From Hermatobates lingyangjiaoensis (taxonomy: Eukaryota; Arthropoda; Insecta; Hemiptera; Hermatobatidae): a DNA stretch of 64,000 nucleotides. A model generated the notes under the pieces. The model was given only the letters and a program-made list of their open reading frames with translations, searched no databases and was not told the DNA's origin. Shown here in pieces: positions 55,600 to 64,000 of this stretch (the stretch's first letter is position 1; each line of letters begins with the position of its first letter). Where the stretch lies: assembly GCA_026182355.1 (NCBI GenBank), contig JAPFBL010000118.1, positions 296,001-360,000 of the forward strand. The letters are read 5' to 3'. A program made the position numbers and the translations under genes.

Positions 55600-55770
55600 C
55601 AAATTATTTTACAAAGAAAAATAATTTGTAATTTAATACTTAGTTTTTCTGTTTCAAAATTTGTACTTCTGCCTATGAAAAAGGTTTAAAATAAACAGGG
55701 CAAATGTTGGCAATGAGAGTTTCATTTGAAGCTGAAGAACTGACCGTGTCCCGATAAAATTTAGTTTTGT
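55600..55770 (+). mobile_element. F4-type PLE short element
   Basis: AATAATTTGTAATTTAATAC, CTGCCTATGAAAAAGG, TGTTGGCAATGAGAG, ending AGTTTTGT and (TA)n. GAAA has become CAAA-like. Confidence 0.75.
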
Positions 55771-55784
55771 ATATATATATATAA

Positions 55785-56016
55785 AGAGTTCACATAAACA
55801 CGTGAAACAACAATCAATGACCAAACCACAATAAGAAATGGGAAAACAAGACTAAGATCTTTCAACCGTAGCAAGCGGTCTTCGTCAGAGTCAAAAACCC
55901 AACTGTTTTTGACAGTTTTGACTAAAAACCATCAGTTGGGTTTTTGACTCAGACGAAGACCGCTTGTTACGGTTGAAGGATCTTAGTCTTGTTTTCCCAT
56001 TTCTTATTGTGGTTTG

Positions 56017-56018
<2 letters not shown>
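55785..56018. mobile_element. F1 PLE pair, head to head
   Basis: Minus copy with intact CUGACGA (hammerhead at 55840-55900); plus copy at 55938-55998 has CAGACGA and GAAG. Then a 60-bp (TA)n. Confidence 0.88.

Positions 56019-56078
<60 letters not shown>
56019..56078. repeat. (TA)n microsatellite
   Basis: About 60 bp; just after it, TATTTTCTTTAACACTGTTA and its complement form a small hairpin at 56117-56170. Confidence 0.95.
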
Positions 56079-56081
<3 letters not shown>

Positions 56082-56413
56082 TATTTTCTTTAACACATAT
56101 AATCATATTTTAATCATATTTTCTTTAACACTGTTATATAAATATATATATAACAGTGTTAAAGAAAATATGATAAACTATACATTCTTAAGAACATTAC
56201 TTTTATTAGTACTTTTCTACATTAAGATTATTTCAAAGTGTACTGTCATCTACCAATATAAATCAATAAACAGAATGTTATTTATACACTTTGAAAGACT
56301 GGAGAGTTTTCCATAAGGTATGATTAGATTTTTAATTGCTTATATATATACGAGTATATATTTGAAGTGATGTTTTGAATACAAATGTTGATAATTATAA
56401 TTGTTTTGGGCAG

Positions 56414-56543
56414 GACGAGCGAGGTAGGCTGATGAGAAGAAACATAGTCCGCTATGCCATTCTGGCCTACGTCATCACACTGAAGCACGTCAGCGTCAGA
56501 GTCAAGAAAAGATTCCCCACCCTCCAGCATTTAGTCGACGCAG
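56414..56543 (+). CDS. bestrophin, internal exon (second)
   Basis: The next coding exon of the same bestrophin: 43 codons plus one base, running DERGRLMRRNIVRYAI to RFPTLQHLVDA. DERGRLMRR and KRFPTLQHLVDAG are characteristic family blocks on the cytosolic side, after the second transmembrane segment. The acceptor is TTTTGGGCAG and the donor is G/GTACATG. The exon enters in phase 0 and leaves in phase 1. The last G joins GA of the next exon to make glycine, which restores the expected VDAG. No stop or frameshift is present. The 13.8-kb intron before it is packed with retroelements. Confidence 0.93.
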
Positions 56544-56589
56544 GTACATGTCCAGCAATTCAAACCTTTCTGTACAAACCGTGTACATA

Positions 56590-57700
56590 GTCCATTCTTT
56601 TAACATAGTCTCTTACCAAGTATATAAGCTATTAAAGTTATTTCTTTTTAACAAAATTTGATAATTCTTAATCAAATTGATTATTAATAGTTTATAATTA
56701 TTATATTGAACCTAAATTGCTTGATTTTGAATTGTTTAACAGTTGTCTATTTTCACATTATGTCACTGGAAAACCTTTACGAAGAACCATAGGACTGATG
56801 ATTAAAACATTGAGAACTGATGAATCATTTTTAATGAAGAAGATTATTCTGGTGATAAATACTCATGCGTTGATCACCTCAACAGAATCACATTTTAATG
56901 ATTTAATTTACAAATAGAAATAAAGAAAACATTGTCTTAATCTACTGAAAGTTGATCAACTATTCTAATGTAAACATCGGAATAAACATGTCAGAATGAA
57001 ATGTTTGAATGACCAAAAATGTTTTTTGATGATTACGGCTGTTTCTGATGCATAACTTATCAGAGATTACTTTTCAATTACTCTTCTTCTCTTTTTAGTA
57101 CCTGCGTTACTATTTGAAGCAAACTTGAATCAAATAGTAACAATTAGATATTTTTTCTTGAATGGTTCGTATTTTTTTTATAATTTATAGCGAACGCTCT
57201 TTTTAATAACCAAGCCAAGCAGCAGTACTGGACAGTACAAGTATTTTGTACTGTTGACACTATGTGTGCTAGCGGGTGTTGCAGAGCAGTATTATAATGT
57301 ACTGTATCTAAAAAGCGGTAGTCAATGGGCAGTTCAGTAGTAACATTGACTGATGAATTGGAGCAGAGACAAGGATGAAGTAGAAGTGCTGAATATAATC
57401 AGAACTGAAGCACGGGTGTTTTCCTCATAAACCTTCCAAGAACTGACATACCCCAGCTTCTTGCGCAAGTGAAGTGAACTCTTGAAGCTGACTTGCTGAC
57501 TGAGATCTCTACCCTAACCTGGTAATATCCGTGTAAAATGCCACATGTAGGAATCTCCCCACTTCCATATTCGAGGGCGTCTACTTCTTGTCAGTCAGCC
57601 ATACAAATTGGTTTAGGTCAGTATTTCGACCTCATTTTATTTGTATTGGTCAAGAATTGATGATAAGTAGTAATGGTCCTCACAAGTGGTTAAACATGAT
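56590..57700. other. intronic sequence, nothing recognised
   Basis: No supported feature. Confidence 0.5.
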
Positions 57701-57704
57701 CTAG

Positions 57705-58005
57705 ATCCCTTATGCCTGCTTTAGTGGTTAATGTACTAGCCTCTGAACTGGTGGGTCCAGGGTTCGATACCCATTGTGGCACTCGATTTATTCACGTGGG
57801 AGTTGAATAAAACTGAATTAAACCTGCATGATGCCAGGTACTCATTAACAATCCCTACTCTAAATACACTTGAGTTAGACTAAATTTAGGTCTCTTCAAC
57901 ATAGAATCAATCTTCATTATGTGGTATCAAAAAGGGCCTAATATTCGGCCGGTGTGTGTTCCCTTGTGCGACTGCCACTACAACCTAAAGAGTGGCCTAC
58001 TACTA
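57705..58005 (+). mobile_element. tRNA-SINE, tail type 2
   Basis: Eroded A box TTTAGTGGTTAATGTACTAG, B box GGTTCGATACC (57763), body CTAAATACACTTGAGTTAGA, tail ATCTTCATTATGTGGTATCA. Confidence 0.8.
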
Positions 58006-58935
58006 CTTCTAGAAGCTAACTTGTTGATCAAATTGTCCCCTTTCTCCAGATCCCACTCAATAGGGATATTTCTACTCACCGCATGGCGAGTACGGGACGG
58101 TTTGAAGAAGATTCTCATGGAATGACCGAAAGGTTGATAGACATGATAACAAATCAAAACAGGTTTAAAGAAGATTTCGGTCGAAGACGCTGACCTGCTT
58201 CAGAACAAAGTACCACTAGAGAGTAAACAAACTGTCAAGGGACCTTCCTCGCAGTATAGGTGTAACAGCCAGGATCTCTATGCAAGCCCGTTTCAATCGC
58301 ATAGATCTGACTGTCTCCGTGTTTGAATCAAAGAATTAACTCTGGACACCCTAGAGACCTCAAAGTCGTGGCTAAAAGGACCATCACCAGTTCATACCCA
58401 CCTCCTAATCCTGCATTGACAAAATTCGTCCCTGATTTTTCCTTGGACTAACTCGTAACAACCCAACTTATTTAAATTCCCAACTAGTAAAAACGGGAAT
58501 TGAGAAAAATGGAACCTTTGTTTATTTCCAAATCTTGAATTATCTATGAAAAAGCTAATAAAAGAACATCTTTCCTTCTTTTATACAGGACAAAATGTGG
58601 AAATAGACTGTTGAACTTTTTTTTTTTCTACAAAAACTTTAAGCTAAATACAAAATGAGTAAACTAATACATAGTTGTAAAATAGCCCCTTATCAGTCAT
58701 TTGTAAGGGTCAATACAATGATATTTATAAGGGAATTTCAAAAAAATTAAATTTTGATTAGACATATTGAAAGGTATTAAATATGAATCATAACAGTTTC
58801 ATTGATTGTAAGTTTTAAATTTTGTTTTATAATTTAACATGATTATGTAGAGAAAAAAACAAGGAATATACCTTTGAAGGTGCTACTCTTGAGGCAAAGA
58901 TTAAACGGCATGCCACAAATAACAAAAACTGATTG
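58006..58935. other. intronic sequence, nothing recognised
   Basis: 58010-58440 is less AT-rich than the surroundings but has no open frame. Confidence 0.5.
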
Positions 58936-58943
58936 CGCAGAGG

Positions 58944-58947
<4 letters not shown>

Positions 58948-59006
<59 letters not shown>
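58948..59006. repeat. (TA)n microsatellite
   Basis: Nearly 60 bp, directly joined to the F1 palindrome. Confidence 0.95.
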
Positions 59007-59008
<2 letters not shown>

Positions 59009-59022
59009 CCACAATAAGAAAT

Positions 59023-59083
59023 GGGAAAACAAGACTAAGATCTTTCAACCGTAACAAGCGGTCTTCGTCAGAGTCAAAAACCC
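59023..59083 (-). ncRNA. hammerhead ribozyme motif, F1
   Basis: Intact core as at 11056-11116. Confidence 0.72.
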
Positions 59084-59429
59084 AACTGAACACTAGATGC
59101 AGAAAACATCTGGTGAGGAGTTGAGAAGAGTGGGAGGGAAGAGTGGTATTTTAAAAGGGTGAAAGCACAGGAAAGGACTAATGTCCAGAAAGGGATGTTT
59201 GGGGAAACAAAGGAGTACAGTAAGAAAAAGTAAAAAACTATCCGCTAGTTGTCAACTTTTTACTTTTGTCTGTAGTTTTTTACTTTTTCTTACTGTACTC
59301 CTTTGTTTCCCCAAACATCCCTTTCTGGACATTAGTCCTTTCCTGTGCTTTCACCCTTTTAAAATACCACTCTTCCCTCCCACTCTTCTCAACTCCTCAC
59401 CAGATGTTTTCTGCATCTAGTGTTCAGTT

Positions 59430-59490
59430 GGGTTTTTGACTCTGACGAAGACCGCTTGTTACGGTTGAAAGATCTTAGTCTTGTTTTCCC
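59430..59490 (+). ncRNA. hammerhead ribozyme motif, F1
   Basis: Intact core as at 11056-11116; mirror of 59023-59083. Confidence 0.72.
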
Positions 59491-59543
59491 ATTTCTTATT
59501 GTGGTTTGATCATTGATTGTTGTTTCACGTGTTTATGTGAAAT

Positions 59544-59585
<42 letters not shown>

Positions 59586-59589
59586 TGTT

Positions 59590-59985
59590 TAACAGTATCA
59601 GTTCTGAACTGTGCATCCAAAGTAGCAGTTGTTTCTAATGCATTAGATATCAGTCACAGATCACTTGTCTCCTTTTTTTTACAGTATCTGCGTTACTGTA
59701 AAGAATAAATTGAAACTCTAATTTAATAAAAGTGTTTTTTTTAACAAAGAAATCACCTACTTTTCTTAGCTAAAACTTTTCTTAGTTATCACCTACCATC
59801 GTTAGAGGTGATATTGTGCTTAACAGGTTCATTTTTTTATGTATAGTCTAGATTTTTATTCATTTTTTTGTGAAAACTAAACATTTTTTTTTTTCATTAT
59901 CTTCAAATGGCTGCTCATTTTCAAATTATTTTGAACCTTTATTGTTAGCGTGTTATTTTCTTTTCGAAGCTCCATTATCCTTTAA
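59590..59985. other. intronic sequence, nothing recognised
   Basis: No supported feature. Confidence 0.5.
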
Positions 59986-59987
59986 TC

Positions 59988-60581
59988 AAGTGATGTGCAA
60001 ACTTCTCGTTTACGATCTTTCGTAAGTGGCAAACATTTCGTTATATCTCCTTTTATTTTTAAGAAAATTTATATTCAAGTTACTAACGGGAAAAAACTTA
60101 AAAAATAATTAAGATACTCGTAGTTTTTTAATTTTAATTTTAATTACGATAAAGCAAGTTTGTTTTAAATGCACACTCATACCTAGAAGGTAGTATATCA
60201 TAAAAATGGTAGTTTTTATGAACCACACCCACTGCCTCCTTAATTCATTTTAATTATATTTTTCGTTATTTTAATAACATAAAAAAACTATATGCATTAT
60301 AGTTAGATTTAAATATCAGGTTTTACTGTTTAAGAAATGTGGAAAAAATAACAGAAAATGCATATACTGTTGTGTAAATATATATCGCAAATCTACAAGT
60401 GATAGAGTTTTTAAAAGTTTCAGTCAAATTTTTATAAAGGAAGTTATTATTTTTGACCATATTTATCTAATCGTATAATGATTTTGGGTTTTTGATTAAA
60501 AAAAAAAGAAATGTTGTTGGATTGAGGCTAATTTTGTTTTCAGAAAGTGGGTCGTCGCCACGACAAGTTTGCACATCACTG
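59988..60581. mobile_element. hAT-like MITE, GTGATGTGCAAACT ends
   Basis: Starts AAGTGATGTGCAAACTTCTC and ends CAAGTTTGCACATCACTG, giving inverted ends of about 15 bp. The flanks CTTTAATC and CTTTAAGT match at 6 of 8. No coding capacity. Confidence 0.75.
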
Positions 60582-61860
60582 CTTTAAGTCATGAGATTTA
60601 AGTAACATCATAAATTATGGTTCAAACGATTGATAGAGCAGGTTTTTAAAGCAGTCAGCCCTGAGATTAGAGTTACTTGGAAATCCCGGGAATTAAAAAA
60701 AATTGAGATTTTTTTTTATAATTAAATGTTAAAAATACTTTAGAATTGATGTGTAGGAAGTTGAATATTTCAATGAAAATGCATATTATAACGAAGAAAA
60801 TTGGCATTATTTAATTGTATAGTGAATTATTTTTTTTTCCTCAAAATTATAATTATTTGAATATATAAAAATGGTATAACTGCGGAATAGTGGTTACCTA
60901 GGTCATACGAGCAGTGGATTGTGTAATTCAGATGGTTAAAGCAGACTACTGATTTGAGTATAAAGATTGCACTATATTTTTATCATTGTCAATCGTTACC
61001 ATAGATCTGAGTTTTAAAGCAAACTTAAACTTGAAAGCATTCAGCTCAAAACCAAAGAGAAGATGGAAAATCAAAGTTAAGCTAATCTAAGAACTGCCTT
61101 TAAGTCGAAAGACTGAATGTTGGTCACTGATCACCTGAACTGATAAGTGACGTGTCACAGTCGGGAATCAACACTCAAATGAGTGTTAGGCTCAACTAAC
61201 TTAAGGCTCAACACTTTCTAATTAGGCACAGTTTGAAATTTGAGCCGGTGAGAAATATTTTGTTGTTACCCAGCCAGGTCCAGACAGCATACACCATGAC
61301 TCATGCGCTAGGTACTGATATATGACGTCATGGAATAGGTTGATAACAAATGACTCGTTATCAGTGGGTAGACCAGTGTTCTACATATCCTACAATGCTT
61401 AAGTAGGAGTCTATAAAAAGTTTGAAATCATCGAAAATTTGGAATAGATGTTACTACGTAATATGTAACCATTTCATTAGAATGCTAACTTGACATTTAT
61501 CCTACTTGTAACTGTAAAAAATAAAATACATTTTTTTAGAATAAATACTTTCTTCAAATATGATGGTTAGGACATTATAAGCTTTTAGTACTGATTTGTG
61601 GTTTGCCGCAGGAGTCACTTTCACTTACGCAGTTAACAGTGTGTGATTGGTGAATACAGAGTTAATACTAGATTCTTAGTATTGTTTGCACAACAAAACC
61701 TCAAAAAGAGGAATAAGCTTATAAACTAATGACCTTGAATCAGTTTTGTTTCAAGCGTATGTACAGATTTCAGCTGGGTATTAACTGTGTGCTTAATTAT
61801 GGTGCTTTGATTTATATGTGCTTTTACTAGTGTGCACAAAAGAGACTATAGTTTAAAAAA
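60582..61860. other. intronic sequence, nothing recognised
   Basis: No supported feature. Confidence 0.5.
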
Positions 61861-61923
61861 AAGCTATAGTCCTAGTGGGTAGAGTAGGTAACTGTAGAGG
61901 TTGTGGGTGGGTCCAATCGACAG

Positions 61924-62162
61924 GAATTATGATGGAGTCGGAGAAGAAGATAGTGGAGATGATGGACGGAAGGGCGACGATGTCAAAATACTGGATGCCA
62001 CTGGTGTGGGCGACGAACATAATCAACCGAGCAAGACGCGAAGGGCAGATCATGAGCGACCACCTGGTGCAGACGCTGCTGGGCGAGCTGTCAGAGCACC
62101 GCCGTCGCCTGGGGTCCATCATCAGCTACGACACTGTCTGCGTGCCCATCCTGTACAGCCAG
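61924..62162 (+). CDS. bestrophin, internal exon (third)
   Basis: Exon of 239 nt whose codons run from IMMESEKKIVEMM to DTVCVPILYSQ. KYWMPLVWATNIINRARREG is the conserved cytosolic block, and PILYSQ matches the family PLVYTQ, where the tyrosine corresponds to a gating residue of the human channel. The exon enters in phase 1 and ends in phase 0 exactly after YSQ, a boundary that is common in animal bestrophins; the donor is CAG/GTACTG. The acceptor CAATCGACAG has no clear pyrimidine tract. The frame is also open upstream of it, but only this junction gives a clean family alignment. It is the most GC-rich segment near the end of the window. The following exon is not seen before 64000. Confidence 0.93.
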
Positions 62163-62625
62163 GTACTGGCCTCCACCCGCACTCACAATGCCTCACTAGC
62201 CGGAACGCATGGCCACGTCTTGTTTATAGTATTGCTCGAAACAACATAACTCAGTCTCGCCATCCACTAGTCCCACTGCCAAAACATATTTATTTTTATA
62301 AACTCCATTTTATATTATTAATTTATTAATAATTTTCCACGAAAAGAATATATTTCTTGTACATTACATCATGCATAAAATATAGTAAATTTTATTACGT
62401 AAATAATACCTGCCTACAAAGGCATGCCTTCTTTATGTTATTCAGTTTTGTTTAAATATCTAAATCATTCATAGACTTTCATAAAATTAACATAGTAAAT
62501 TTATGTTTTCCACTAAAAGAATAAATACATTCCTAAAATAACGGTTTAATATAAATTTAATGTAAAAAAGATAAATAACAAACATATAACTACTGATAAA
62601 AAATAGCAAATTATGTTGTAAATAA
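62163..62625 (+). other. start of the next bestrophin intron
   Basis: Begins GTACTGGCC. No further exon recognised to the window end. Confidence 0.7.
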
Positions 62626-62629
62626 ATAC

Positions 62630-62795
62630 TTGGGTAAACGACTAAATTAAAGTCTCCAGCACAAATAAGAAATCTTTTTATACTACGCGTTTCGAACACT
62701 TGTGTTCATCGTCAGGTAAATCGTATGAACACGAAATAAGAATAAAAAGATTTCTTTTTTTGTGTATGGAGACTTTGATTTATCCTTTACCATAT
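62630..62795. mobile_element. F6 PLE element with inverted flank
   Basis: Minus-strand ribozyme with GGAGACTTTAATTTAG beyond it, and on the other side an inverted AAAAGATTTCTTTTTTTGTG, TATGGAGACTTTGATTTA arm. Confidence 0.75.
62681..62718 (-). ncRNA. hammerhead ribozyme motif, F6
   Basis: CUGACGA (62715-62709), extra U, stem II GAACAC/GUGUUC-type, GAAA, stem III palindrome ACGCGU, A as cleavage-type base, stem I UAC/GUA. Confidence 0.7.
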
Positions 62796-62799
62796 TTTT

Positions 62800-63357
62800 A
62801 TTTATTTATTTATTTATTTATTTTATTTACATATTTTATTTATGTATGAGTACATACTGCACAGTTACAGATGACACAACTAATTAGTTATAAATAAATC
62901 CTTTAGAAACATGTTTGAAATAATTCATCATCTAGAGTTTATATATTCAGTCAAGATGATGTTACAGTTTGACGAATATATATATATTATATATCCACTT
63001 GGATTTCTACTCCCAAAGTATTTATTTATGTTTCAATAGATAAAATGTATTCATAATTCACAGGTTTTTATATCTGTTAAAAATATGGAATCTATACTGC
63101 TTGGTCATATTTGGACATAGTCAAAGATGTCTACAAGTAAACATAGCTTTATTATAAAGCAGCGCATTTGAAACATAGAGTCTCATTTCCACCTGTTCAG
63201 CACAAGTAGATGACCTTGAAATAGAACACTACATGTTATAAATGCCTTGTTTTTATAATAAAACTTGTTTATATGGCGTCTTTGTCTACAACTTTCAGCC
63301 ATTATACGTATGATATACGTACTTTTAAGCATTATAACAAACGTATCAAATATTATA
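62800..63357. other. AT-rich sequence, nothing recognised
   Basis: (TTTA)n at 62795-62830. No other feature. Confidence 0.5.
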
Positions 63358-63365
63358 AATTAAAT

Positions 63366-63762
63366 CAGGGATAAGCCTTGCTTGGTCCCTGCTCCCTCCT
63401 CACGATTTGTCAAAATGTAATCCCCCCTCCCCCCTCATCCAAAATAGTCTTTTTTAAAAAGCGCATTTTGAGTAATATGCAATTATTAATAAAAAATCTT
63501 TCATTTTTTCTTGATTACTATATATACATAGATATATTTACAACTGTACATCGATTATGTTTGTAATATAATTTTACAAATTAAATGCTGATGGCTATAT
63601 AAAATATCAATTCAGTCAAGTTCGTATTTTTTAATTAATAATTAAAAGGTAAAACCTATAATTGTTTTCCTCACTCTGTAAACTTACTATGGTCACAAGT
63701 CACCCCCTGAAAACCCAAAACTCACCCCTGAGGGTGAATTTTACCCCCATTGAGAACCCCTG
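63366..63762 (+). mobile_element. hAT-like MITE, CAGGGG family
   Basis: Begins CAGGGATAAGCCTTGCTTGG, ends CCATTGAGAACCCCTG. Flanks AATTAAAT and AATTAAAG match at 7 of 8. Same family as 4233-4687, but without the internal duplication. Confidence 0.75.
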
Positions 63763-63770
63763 AATTAAAG

Positions 63771-64000
63771 AGTTCAAGTAGTACTATATATATAATATGT
63801 ATTATATATAAATATTATATATATACTATGAATAGTATATTATTAGTATACCATTTATATACTATAAACACCTTGAAATCAGACAAAAACAGAAAAGAAA
63901 TCGACCCTTTTAAAGGAAGTGTTTTGGCGAGAAAATGAAAACCAATATATATATATACATATACACTTTTTCGTTGGAAATACAATCGGAAACGGATAAA
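63771..64000. other. AT-rich sequence, nothing recognised
   Basis: TA-rich hairpins. Possibly another PLE tail near 63880-63960, not certain. Confidence 0.35.

Larger units (their letters stand above)
42587..56413 (+). other. bestrophin intron, about 13.8 kb
   Basis: Inferred intron between the first two recognised exons, phase 0, GT to AG. It contains an intact-ORF Penelope-like element, several SINEs, a 702-bp duplication and about twenty ribozyme-bearing PLE fragments in both orientations. Sense and antisense copies of the same fragments could form very long hairpins in the pre-mRNA. Confidence 0.85.
59006..59545. mobile_element. F1 PLE pair, longest palindrome (about 500 bp)
   Basis: Both arms carry the hammerhead plus about 160 bp of further PLE sequence (CACTAGATGCAGAAAACATC, GTTTGGGGAAACAAAGGAGT) and meet around AAAAACTATCCGCTAGTTGT near 59255. 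The plus arm ends in the terminal hairpin and (TA)n. Confidence 0.9.
56544..61923 (+). other. bestrophin intron, about 5.4 kb
   Basis: Inferred phase-1 intron between exons two and three. It contains a SINE, a palindromic F1 PLE pair and a hAT-like MITE. The remainder has no recognised content. Confidence 0.85.

Noticed and set aside
56014..56316. membrane-like ORF with IYIYIY repeats
   Set aside because: Translation of (TA)n.
61853..62122. 89-codon ORF on the minus strand
   Set aside because: Antisense shadow of the same bestrophin exon.
61901..62329. 142-codon ORF on the plus strand
   Set aside because: Out-of-frame shadow of the GC-rich bestrophin exon; it runs past the splice donor.

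Overview
This is an AT-rich window of an animal nuclear genome, almost certainly an invertebrate. It is not prokaryotic or viral: there are no operons or long ORFs. It holds three spliced coding exons separated by kilobases of repeats, tRNA-derived SINEs, LINE and Penelope-like retroelement (PLE) remnants, hAT-like MITEs, and very many (TA)n tracts. The exon protein looks arthropod-like to me. That is an impression from memory, not a search result.

The only host gene I can support is part of a bestrophin (calcium-activated anion channel) on the + strand. Its exons lie at 42415-42586, 56414-56543 and 61924-62162. They join in phase to 180 codons across introns of about 13.8 kb and 5.4 kb. The first coding exon(s) must lie before 42415 (I do not see them in this window), and the exons after the YSQ motif lie beyond 64000.

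Everything else I can name is repeat. The dominant class is PLE and PLE-derived short elements, about 45 pieces. Three pieces keep coding sequence: 47100-47864 (an intact C-terminal ORF with a GIY-YIG endonuclease, flanked by about 325-bp inverted repeats), 28570-29410 (minus, broken) and 41200-41560 (minus, one stop). The others are 80-550 bp pieces that end in (TA)n. Most carry a hammerhead-ribozyme core: CUGANGA box, stem II, GAAA, a tiny self-complementary stem III, and a short stem I. I sort them by stem III: F1 AGAUCU, F2 AUAU, F3 AUUAU or UUA, F4 ACGU, F5 AGGCCU, F6 ACGCGU. Many pieces sit head to head as near-perfect palindromes.

Other repeats are one tRNA-SINE family (11 copies, at least three different 3' tails), LINE RNase H/RT fragments (four), hAT-like MITEs with 8-bp target duplications, one further MITE, two dispersed families with a TTTACTATAAGTAAA-type palindrome, minisatellites of 62, 72 and 122 bp, and a 702-bp tandem duplication that contains a SINE. 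Long stretches between these hold nothing I recognise. All ribozyme calls come from reading base pairing by eye; none was folded by software or tested.
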